A stretch of 64,000 bases of DNA from Pachypanchax playfairii (Eukaryota > Chordata > Actinopteri > Cyprinodontiformes > Aplocheilidae): positions 989,994 through 1,053,993 of the forward strand of contig SSNP01000011.1 of NCBI GenBank assembly GCA_006937955.1, read 5' to 3'. The stretch's first letter is position 1, and every line of letters begins with the position of its first letter. Both the position numbers and the translations under genes were made by a program. Positions 12,001 through 24,000 of the stretch are shown in pieces. The notes below the pieces were generated by a model. The model was not told where the DNA came from and did no database searches. It worked only from the letters and a program-made list of their open reading frames with translations.

Positions 12001-15000
12001 CATCCGATGTAACCAATGGTTGATAGTGCCATCTTGTGGTCAGTGGTGAGCTGTGTAGAGAGATGGATCACCATCAATAACAATAACTCCCACACATTCC
12101 ACACACCCACAGCTAATGCAACTTGATTCATTGAGTTTGTTTCTTCAGCCAGGAAAATCAAAACAATCCCTTATATTTCGGATGATGGTTGTAAAGCAAA
12201 TTCTCATCAGACAGCTATGTTCTGCACAGCTGTGCAATGCACATGCTCGGCAACATTTGTTTTGTCTTACTCAAGTATTAAAACCCAGTTCATGGAATTA
12301 AAATATGAATCTGTCATAATTTGAATACCTTAATTCAAACAAACATTTTATTTATGGAATTTGCATGAATAAAATGTAGCTGTATACCCACATCTATGGA
12401 GGTTGGCCTCACGCATAGATGTTGTTTTGGAGTTCTTGCTATTTCGAGGTTTTGGTTTTGATCCTCTATGAAGTATCCACACACGTGCCTTGTTATTATG
12501 AAGAAAAGAGAGAACGTGGGATTTTCTCTTGCAGCTTGGGGGGGCGGCAAGGCAGTCAGCTAATTAGAGACTTGCTGTGGGAAAGTATAGCATCAAAAAG
12601 GCTTCTGTGGCCTTAAATGCAGAACTGCCTTACTTAGCTGCAATAGAAAGTCCACGTGTCTATTTTTAAAGCTATTGTGGATGCTAACCACATGCTCATG
12701 GCATGCATTCTCTGTAAGAAAGTGATAAGCATTTTATACAGTGTTGGAATTCACAGTCACTCTAAAACAATGTAGAACATTAGCTAAAGGGATGAAAAAA
12801 GTATATGATTGTGAACCCAAATATATAAAAAAAACTTTTCCAGAGGATCTTTTAAATGGAAGAGTTTTAAGTCCTTAAGATACTTGCAAAAAATACCTAA
12901 CTGAAATATGTAAAGACCCAAAAGGACCACACATAATATTAGTTGTCTCTGTTTCCATGTGACAGTAAAAGGCTGCCTGAAAGTGAGAGAGAGATGAAAA
13001 ACTGTGATGGTACATCTGTTTAATGGGTTACTGTGTGGTAAACCTCTAAGTCCAGCAATATATTAAAAAAATCTACTTATTTTATAATGGCTTAAGTGCA
13101 GTGACATACTTTAACACAGGTTTTGCAATGATGTAAAATAGAACTGGATGCTTTGGGATGGTTACCCTATACAAGAACTGTGAAGGAACTTATGTTGCAC
13201 TTTTTCATTCAGTTTTACAGATGTTAAGCTACAGTTTCATATGGTTGAAGAGTCAGTCCCAGCACATACATTGAATGGGATCTAGGCAATGTTGTGTGAG
13301 TTCCCTCATAATGTCTTTTTCAAAGATTTAACCAAAATGACTAAAACGTTCTCTTTTCTGACTATAACATGATCTTATTAAACTCTGTCATGAATGCTAG
13401 GTCTTTGATACTTTTATTTCTTGATATATAAATTCATGAAAACTTTACTGGAAAATAAACTCCAAAAAAGGTCCAACTTACCTCCAAGGGCACAACTTGC
13501 ATGAGGATGGCGAAGTTAGTAAGGTGGTTGCACAAACACACAGAATACGACATGTTTCCATCTGAGCGTATGCAGCCTTCATTGGACCAAACTCCCTCAT
13601 TAGAACTGAAAAATATCCAGCATTATATAGGTGAAATATACTTAGTATGAAATTTAAAGCATTATAGAATAAATATACATAGAAAAAGACAGAGGGCTAC
13701 TCTTATGTGAGCACTTCTGGCAAAGATCACTTAACACAATCCATCATGAGAGGCTCAGGCATAATTCTTTTTGCTGACTTTTCCTCGGCAACCTGACAGG
13801 GTAATTAAATGATTCCTATTTTTCATGAGCTTTAGGGCAAAGGGGAGGAAGAGGAGGAAGACTCTGAATCCAACTAAGTCAGACTCCTCTTTAAAAATGA
13901 TTGATGCTTTCTAAATGGTGTCTTGGATCCATTTATTTGAACATCATAATTCTACTGAGGGCTGTTGAACTAAAGCAACAACACATGTACCACTGGATGT
14001 TTTTGATTTAGAGAAGTAAAAAGAAATGCACCCTTTCCAAATATCTGATACTTTTGTGTAATTTAAAACATTGGAGACTAGAACAACAAACTTATTTTAA
14101 AAGTCCATAAATAAGAAAACTACTTCAGTCCTACATCTCAGTGAGAGAAATGGCTCCAAAAACACACGCACACACTCACCTGTAGTCCAAAAAAGCACAG
14201 TAGAGGAAGACTTTATTGCTCTGATTCAGTATTTGGTCTTGCTGTTCTTTAGTCTGTAAAAAAAAATTAGTAAAGTATCTAAATGTGAGTCAAAGAACTT
14301 TAAAGCAATTTGCTGAATTCGACTTAAAAAGGGCAAAACTATTTCAAACCAGTGATAATAAAATGCTCAAAACAATGTTCATGTTTCTTTGATGTTAGTA
14401 CATGAAGATAAAGAGCTACTTAATATTTCACATTTTTTCAGCTTTAAAAAATCCCTCTGATACTAAAAGAATTTTATTTGATTATAAATCACTTTTTCCA
14501 CGTCAGTCCTTGTTATGAGATTTGGAACCTCCAGGGACAGTGAGCTAACGGCTACAGTGCAAGAATGCAGTAATTGGGGTTTGGTCCTGCATGGTTTCAG
14601 GTCCAAACCACTACCCTCCTCAATCTATAATCTGCAGAAAACAACAGTTCCACCAACTGTCTGGGTGTATGCTAAAAAACTACACACCTACTCTCATTTC
14701 CTGAGCCTCGACTCTCTGACTGTGTTTGGATGAGACGGACTGTGTCTGCATTGCTTCCTTCTGGAAAAACTGAGTGTGAGTGAAACTGACAATCAGGCTG
14801 CCTGTTTCCTGCCTCGAAGGCTCAGTGAATAATATCACCAAGCAAAGCACAATACCTCCACTTTGTTGTGGAATCAAACTGCTCCTCTTATTCTGTCTGT
14901 TTTCCACATGCAACTCATTGATGATCACACACTGGGACATTTGAGATGAATCTACTGGGAAGATATTTGTGAGTCCAAATTAAACATTTGGGACAATGTT

Positions 15001-18000
15001 TCATTTTACCTTAAATAATTACTATGTTCTTGGAATGTTCAAATAGACCACACTATAGTGCAACCATACTGTCATCTCTCTGTGAAACCTGTTGGGACAT
15101 GATAGTCACTAGCGAGTGCCTGAGTGCATCTGGAGAACTTGCGTTTGGAGAGCATGCTGATATTCCCCTCTTGTGCCCTGTGGCATTGGACTCTACCAGC
15201 CATGACGACAGCTGGAGCTCTAACTTTTAATTACAAACAGAAAGGCAGCAAAAGCTGCCCAGGAAATCACTCAGAGCATTGTCAGGGGAGCAGAGCTGAG
15301 AGGATAAAGACTAAGTGAAGGCTAGTAACAGCGCAGTGATATGCTGATAAAAGTGGGACAGAGAATGATAAATCGTAGTTAAGACATCCGTGAGGCTTCT
15401 GTGTTGAATTGTGCTACTTGTCGCAACTGTGAAACAAAACTTTAATTATTCTGTTTTCTGAAAAAATAAAAAAAGGAATCTAATTTCCAAAAGAACCCAG
15501 AGCGATCATGAAAACGTCTTGAAAAGTTTTCCTAGACTGAAATTTAAACTTGAATTACCTGAGCAAATATCAGTTATCTCTACATTTCAAACAAAATTTT
15601 AAGCAAAAAAGTTCAACAAATGAAGTTATAGTAGTAAGGTTCAGAATCAGTTTTTAGTCACGTATTTGCATCATACAGGGAATTTGTCTTGGGTAACGGA
15701 GCGCAGGGAATAAAGTAGAATAATCATTTACATTAGCAATGCATTTGTGCAAATATGCAAATGTACATGCATTTCTTAAATAAGTGTAATGAGTTAGTGA
15801 GACGGGGGTTGGGGGGTTGGTATGTGATTGTTGATATAACATACAGTGAGTTTTGCAGCTTTATTCAATAGGCCAGTAGCAAATGGGAAGAAACTGTTGC
15901 TGTGAGAGTAGATCCTGGTCCTGACGGACTGAAGCTTCTGCCAGAGTGGAGAGTTTTAAACATTTTATGTTCTGGCTGAGAGGAATCAGCCACAATCTTT
16001 ACTCTGGGCTTCAGAGCCCTGGAAGTGTACAGGCCCTGGAAGTGTACAGGCCCTGGAAGTGTACAGGTCTTGGAAGTGTACAGGTCCTGGAAGTGTACAG
16101 GTCCTGGAAGTGTACAGGTCCTGGAAGTGTACAGGTCTTGGAAGTGTACAGGTCTTGGAAGTATACAGGTCCTGGAAGTGTACAGGTCCTGGAAGTGTAC
16201 AGGTCTTGGAACTGTACAGGTCTTGGAAGTGTACAGGTCCTGGAAGTGTACAGGTCTTGGAAGTGTACAGGTCTTGGAAGGAAAAAAGGCTGCACTTTCT
16301 CAGCAGAGCAGATGATACGCTGCAGTCGATCCTTGTCATTGGCTGAAGCTCCAGTGAACCAGAATGTGATGGAGGAGGTGAGGATGGACTCAATGATGGA
16401 GGTGTAGAAATGCATGTTCACAATGTTCTAAGGTTCTATGTTCTTTACATAAACCTTAAAAGTTTTTTCTGTTGAGTGTGAGTATTTTGCAGCTTTAAAA
16501 GTGAATTTCATTGACACGTTTCTCAAAAACAGCAAGAAAAGAGCTGTAATAGCTCAATAAAGATCAACAATATGACTCAAAAGCCAAAAGAAAAATGTAA
16601 CATCTGAGTCAGTTGACCATGATGTGCTCTACACTGTACACACTGTAAACTACACACTCTTTTTTCAGGAGGGACAACAGGGCCTGAGGGTTTCAAACTA
16701 AACCTCTGCTCTTTGGTTCATTTTACTCCAGAAAGTTGTTGAACAAATCAATCAGAAAAGGAAAACACCAGCTCTCCAACATCTCCACTTAAATATTTGT
16801 CCTTTATATCAACAGGCAAGAAAGGCCTGAAGCAACAAAACAACATACTGTAAAAATTAATAGTTTAAACTAAATAAAGTATTTTTTAACGTGTGTTTTT
16901 ACAACAATATACAATTTGTCTTGACTTTGCCTCATAATTTAAAATTGGACCTGTCTTAAATAATAGTACAAATCTTTTTTTTTAAAAAAAGAGTTTCAAA
17001 TAAAAAGTTAAAACAATAATTCTCTTTGAATGACATCAGTATGTAGAAATACTGTAGTCTGTGATTGGATTGATTAGCTAAAAGCAACATGGATCCCTAC
17101 CACTTTAAAACAACTTTAAATACCAGTTTATGCAAAAACATTCCATAAAGCTACACATCAGAGTTGGTTTCATGTTGCTATTTCCACAGAATTTATGAAT
17201 ATTTGCAGGTGGAAAATAACAACTGCAGCTAGTTGGAGCATTTGCAATGCAGCTTGAGGAACTTCCAGTAAGAACATTATAATATTTCTGCTAGAATAAA
17301 TATGTCATGCAAAACTTAGATTGAAATTGTTTTAAAAAATAGCAGGAACCAACATTGTTCTTGTTCCAACTCAGACTAGTCATTAACTTATTAACTAACT
17401 GAGGTTGTATAAAGAGCTATATACAACAGGTAAAATAGCCAAAGTTTGTAACTTTATCACAGAAACTCACTTCAAAACACTTGAACTGAACCTTTTATAT
17501 GGTAATACCATTGACGTAGTCGAGGTGAAAACATGGAACACATGGAAGTTAAATAAAGTTGAAGTTCTGTACTAGCTTTCAGTACATATTTGTCAGGATC
17601 TCTGCTGCTGGTGGGTGGTGTGTGTCACTAATTGTCTTGCAGGGCGTGGCAGCAGAATCATCAGTGGAAGCAGGTGTGGATCATTACCCAGCTCAGGAGA
17701 GCTGGGTACTTAAGCAGAGGAGGAACAAGAGACAGATGCCAGTTTGTTCCACTATCGACCGTGGTAACAGAGTGGCCAGTAATATTATAGACAAAGAGCA
17801 TTTCTAGCAGTGTGTTAACCTGCCTTCTCTTTCCCTTGTGCCTAGCCCACATCCAGGAGCGACCCTCCGGATCACAGTGCCTCAGCGTGGTTGTTCACCC
17901 GCCTTTCGTGAGGACTGGCTTTACGCACGGATGTCTCAAGAGCCTGGTTGCTGGAACACGCAACCCGCTCTCTCCCCTGGCTCCTTGTCTGTCTCTGGCT

Positions 18001-21000
18001 CCTCTGGATCCACACCTTCCCGGTCAGCGCGCTGCTGTCACCCCTGCTGGGACTACGCAGGCACGAACAGGACCCGGACCTCACACAAATCCCTGGACAG
18101 TCTGGATCACCACCCACGCGGCAGCATCTCTGGATCCCTCCTCACAGCAGGACGTGAAACCCGTCACCGTGAGTTAACGAGCACGATCCCCGCACACCGC
18201 AAGCTGGTTCCACAAACTGTCACTAACCTCTCTCTCTCCACAACCCAGGACCGTTCCTGTCCCGCACCAGTCCGTCCTGAGAACATCACCCGAGCACAGT
18301 TTTGCTATCGTTGTATTTTCACCACTGTAAATATTAAAAACTTGCAAAGCTGTTTCCTCGCTTGTGTGTGTGTCTGGAGTTTGGGTCACCCTTGGAGCTC
18401 GAAAACAACCCACCTGGTAACCGAACCATGACAATATTACTCTAGATGACAGAGTTAAATTACGTCTTGTGGTATAATTAATTTCCATGTTACTTTTTTT
18501 CAGTCATTTTCTACATTTTTACATCTGACAATTGCAAAATAAAGCCTTGGCTCAAAATGCTACTATGCATCCCCTCGTGTTCTATTAATGCACAAAGCAG
18601 ATTTAATGAAGCAGAGCTGCAAAAAAAATGTCTTTGTGAAGAGATTTAAGGAACTGAGCTTGAACAAGCAAAGAAAAACATGATTTCTTAAAGTAAAAGT
18701 CCTAACTGTAACACTTATGCTGTAATTTAATTTCATTTTGGGAGCTGTGTTACTAGGTTCATGTGTACATCTGGCCAGTTTAAATCAACATCTGGTTCTC
18801 AGCACAGTCCAAAAAACGAAAGGATCAAGACATTTACAAACCAGCCATGATCTTTGTTTCAAAAAGGTTCAAAACAGATGTACTTGTGCTGAAATACAAC
18901 ACACAGACACACACACGCACACAAAACATACTATGTGAAATTAGTTCTTACTCAATACCAGCAATTGTAAACAATAGTGTAACTAAGCATGTAATTGAAT
19001 TCTTCACTTTTCTTCAAAAATAGTTTTTTCCTTTAAAGTTTTATTTTTTTTGCTTTGTCCTGAATATTCTCTGTAGTTCTCTCCAGCACTGGTAACACAA
19101 TGTTGAGCCACTCAGCATACACCAACATCAGAGGAGTCTAAAAAAATCTTGTGTTGGGCTAAAATGAAAGTTAAAAAAAAATCTAGAATAAATATACAGC
19201 AGTGTAATTGGTGGAATGAAGAAGAGAAAACTCCTTTTTCTTTCAAATGTTCCAAACATTTTCAGAGAAAGGAAACTACTTCTTTTCCATTTGATTGATA
19301 CTATGTCAAAATTATTGCAAAATGCTGTCTGTCTCTGTTAGAAGAAAAGCTGACAAGCAGAATTTCACTGATCTAATAACAGATGCCATGTAAGCAGAGT
19401 GAACTTATTATAATTAATGAAGAACAGGACGATCACTGTAAGGTGTTGCATCGCTCAATCTAGCATGGCGCAATAAGACGAAGATCCACTTATACAAACT
19501 GGATCGTCACACAACCTGTAATTAGATCTTCTTCTTGTTCTGCAGGGTTTTTAGGCAGAAATGCATCTCTAGCTGATCTACATACAGAGTGAAGAGTAAT
19601 AATCTGAATCCATCCAACAAAACACAACGGGTGCTGAATGACATCATGCTGTCGGGGGACATGTAAAAAGACACGCAGCTGTGATTTCAGCTCTCTGAGG
19701 CAGACGCCAAAAACAGCTAAACGTGTTGAGTTTTGGAAGGTGAACAGAAAACCGGGGACACTTAAATAACTCCAGCAATGATTTGAACTGAGTGAGTGAC
19801 GGGCATTCACAGCAAAAACAACCAAAAAACAACAATGATTAGTTTGCTTTCAGACTTAACAACACATAGCAAAAGAAATATTTCACATGTTTATGCCCCA
19901 TGGGTTTTCAGAACAGTCCCATTGTGAAAGTGTTTCTTTTTTCAGTCCTGTTTTCCTGAGGAATTACGTGCTCCCGCTCGGAGGTACAGGACTGTATTTA
20001 TATATCCTTGACCTTAAAGTTCAACTGTGGGAAATATTTAGACTTACAAAACTGTAAAGAAGGCCTAGCGATGCAATCTCTGCATGTGTGTTTGTGTTTT
20101 AGCCTTTGTATGAATCAGTGGTGACATTACAAAAAGAAAATAGCATTTTCAGATTGAAGTTGAAGTAATTAAAAAGCAATTTATGCAAAATTCCAAAACT
20201 CTTATGCACCATTATTTAAAAGATTGATTTACTAAATTGGAAATATTTTTGTAAACATTAACTCACAAGTGCTAAATCAGCTTTTGGTTACAAAAACTCT
20301 TATTTCTGCAGACCTAGTTGCTGTATGTTGTTATTGTTTTAACAAAATAAAAGGTGGCCTTTGCGACAGTGGAGTTGTGTTAAAGGACCATCGAGTGGGG
20401 AGGAGCCGCGAAGAGAGACTTTAAATCTTTTGGTGAGTGCGGAGCAGCAATGACCAGACCTCCATCTGCGACTGATCAGTGTGTTGGCTCACACAGCTTG
20501 TGTTTATATGTCTGTGTTGGTGTATGGGTGGGTGTGGATAGGGAGATAGAAAGAGGGGGTGGGGAGTATTTAACCACAATGTTTAAGCTCACCATGTTCT
20601 GAAAGCTGGTAATAAAAATGACAAGTAGAAAAGATGAGGCTGGTCATCTGAAATAATAAATCAATGTTGTTTATTTCATTACTAAAATTATTTGTTATTT
20701 TCAGCCTATAGGAAGCGCGAGATAGTCTCTTTATTGAACAATGTGTTTCCTTCATTTCTGCTAAATGTAAACTTAATTGTTTGTTTTATGACAAAAACAA
20801 CTTTTTACCTTTTTTAGAACCCAAGTGAAGTATCACAGAAGTTCTTGTTATTGATCAATTTACACTTAAGATTGGGAAAAGGATGCTGAGATGGGAACTA
20901 CCAGGCAGGAAGTCTAGAGAAAGACCAAAGAGGAGATATATGGATGTAGTGAAGGAGGAGATGAGGTTGACTGGTGTGAGAGAAGAAGATGCAGAAGACA

Positions 21001-24000
21001 GATGGATGACTTGCTGTGGTGACTCCTGAAGGGAGCAGCTGAAGTAGAAGACAGCTTAAACGATCCTGTTGAGTTACAAGAATGATGCTTGCATGCGTAA
21101 AATATTTTATTCGTTGTTGTACATGAAATGCTTACGAGTTTGCAGTTTGAATAGGCTAAAGATGTAAAACAGGATGTTAACAAAATATGACCTCACAAAT
21201 GAAAACTTGTGGGGTGTTGGGGCATGGCTGCAGGATCCTCACCTACCACGCTGTAGGTGGGGGTGGCATGGCAGGGGTTAGCTTCTCTAGCGTGGGAGAG
21301 CGCTTTATCTGCGATGGGATGGATTCTTGGGTCCCAGGGTCATCGAGTCCTGGCCTGACTTTGTTTCAGGGCTCAGAGTTATCAGGAACACATCAAAATT
21401 TAATAAAGTGAAAATAGTTTTTTAAAAATCCTCCAAGTTTTGAAAATTATAAACTGACTTTGCTTTATTTTTAGTCCTTTAGGAGGAAAAAAATGACACA
21501 AAATTTATGTCTTTTATTTCTGTCAGCATTAATGTTTAACTATAGATCCCAAAACCTCCCATCTCTTTTTTCTCATCTGTTCCTCTCAAGGTCTCTAGAA
21601 GTGTAATCAGACAGCAGTGATAAATCACTGACGAACCCAGACTCCAGTCCACACTGTAGCTCAATGGCGTGAGAAAGCATGTGGGATGGGAGCTGTTTCT
21701 CTGAGCTCAAAGGGCATCAATCAGCAGTGCAAGGTCACTCTGACATCAACCTCATGGCTTTGACCTCAGCTCAGCTGAGCACCTTCCATCAAGAGACAAA
21801 GTTACAGTATTTGCAGGTTGGTCCACATTTTCGTCAAAGCAATTGTTAGAAGTGGGAATCCTTTAGATTCGCATTTGTTCCACCAGTCGGCTGTTTGTTC
21901 ACTTTCGTGCAATATCATACAGGTCTTAATCAAGACAGCTGTCTCATCAAGCTCGTGTGTTACTTGTTTTATCGCATTCTTTTGTGTTTTGTTTAATTTC
22001 TAATTTAAAATTTTTATTATTTTTATTTGAACGTGCATATACTTTTAATGTGTCAGCTCGTTTTTACTGATTTCCTCTTTAAAATTCTTAAACTGTTTGA
22101 AAGTAACTATATAAATACAGTTGAGTTGAGCTGAATTAAAAAACAAACAAACTTTGCAATGTGATTTTGTGCCACATTTGCAAGGTTTGACGATCTAATG
22201 CAGTTTCAACAAACACTGCAGCTGTTTGTCGATTTTGCTCCTCATGATGGTGGATAGATATTTTAGAAGACAGATCTGAACTCCAACCGAGCAGCTATGG
22301 TGATATGATTTTGACAAAATACATTATAATAATGTTAACAAATATATTTTATGCTTTAATCACACATTCCAACAAAGAATTGCAATATCTCACAATTACG
22401 CAAGTTTCAAACTTACTGCCTCCAGGCTGACTTTGCCATCGAGCCATTTTCCCTCAAGCAGCATGCCACAAATGAATTTCTTTCCTTTGTTTAAACTGTG
22501 TTTGTTGTTTTGTCAAAGAAAGAATCTTCTGTCATTTGCTACATGAAGCTAATTAGCAATAACTCACACTGAAAAATGCTTTTACTGATAGCTCACTTTT
22601 AGACTTCAAATAGTCCTGCACGCTTTGAAGACAACCAACAATTTTGGTTGTGTACATCACCACAATGGATTTGAAATAAACAACATGTGCTGTCAGCTTT
22701 AATTTGAGGGTATTTACATGCAAATCAGGTGAACGGTGTAGGAATTACAACAGTTTGCATTATGTACCTCTCACTTGTTAATGGACTAAAAGTAATGTGA
22801 CAGAATAATAATCATAATTCAAATTTTCACTGTTTAATAGTTTGTTGCAAAGTATTTGCAGTCAATTACAGCCTGAAGTCTGGAACATCACCAGACGCTG
22901 AGCCTGTTACCAGCAGGTACCAGGTGAGTCTGGATTCACCTTGGACAGGTTTCTATTTCGAATCAAAGCCAACTGCAGGCCTTTTGCCATCCTCAACTCC
23001 CTCTACCTAGAGTTGATAAGGACACACAGACTTCTAAAAAACTTCAAAAATAGTTCATTTTTGATTATATTTGACCTCAGGTCAAAACAGCAAACCAATT
23101 ATAATAAAACAGACCATTTTTGGGCATGATCTTGGCCAAAAGTGGCCAGATTACAAAACAACTCCTGAACATAAATCTTCACCTGTGCTGTTAGGTTTAA
23201 AAGTGTGGGCATGATGCATTCCAATCAACATGTGTTCATATTAGGCCTCACTTGTAACAGAGTTGAGAGAAAAGAAACAAAAAAAAACCTCTTAATTTTT
23301 CTTCATAGGGTTCAGGAGCTGGTGCCCATCTCTAGCAGACATGAGGCAAGAGACAGGGTCAGTACAAGAGTAAGAAGTAAATAATTCTACATGAAACAGG
23401 ACATCATGGTGGCGCCTCATCAATGCTTTTATACGATTGTCAAATTTTTATCAACAGACATCATTAACATGGAAAAAAATGTTTTTTCAGACTTCACTTA
23501 GCAACAACATACCATGCTGTGAAACTAAAGGCAGTTTCCATTATGAGTTTTAATAACATTTGCAATAGTAAACTGGCACAGTCTGTGCCATAAAGCACTG
23601 CAAGCCTAATATGCTGTTCATAAAAAAGTTATTGTTTCTTTCAAACCGCCCCAAGCTTACAATTCTAATGTCCATAATCACTTTGCTTTCTGGATGCCAC
23701 ACGCTCTGTGAAGGAAAATTTACATGAGCTACAGAAAACCAAAATAGGTTTTGCTCTTTTTTCTTTCTTTTTTTTTCTGGTGAAAACCCAGCTGCATGAT
23801 CTGAGCTCTTAGAGGCAAACTACTCATCTTACATAAGCAAGTGCTAAAAATAGGACAGATTCAATATGGGAGCATCCATCTATTGTAACCACGGGCAAAA
23901 TATAAATCTATTTTCCTTCTCTGATAAGGTGGATGTTCCACAAGCAGTGTAAGGGGAAAAGCCCTCCACTGGTCCCAGTCTTATTCATATACAGAGAGTC

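Noticed and set aside
15946..16421. Five overlapping open frames of 95-153 aa on both strands
   Set aside because: They arise from a stop-free 17-bp tandem repeat, whose length shifts through all three frames.
17812..18431. Long open frames of 121 and 197 aa on plus
   Set aside because: They lie wholly within the solo LTR, are GC-rich and overlap in several frames without recognisable motifs.
22416..22451. Possible 12-codon microexon of adgrd1 (KWLDGKVSLEA) with donor gca|gtaagt on the minus strand
   Set aside because: It keeps phase, but the acceptor has no pyrimidine tract, and the human protein joins the flanking exons directly (…HL-RLT-K.Q…), so it is probably chance.
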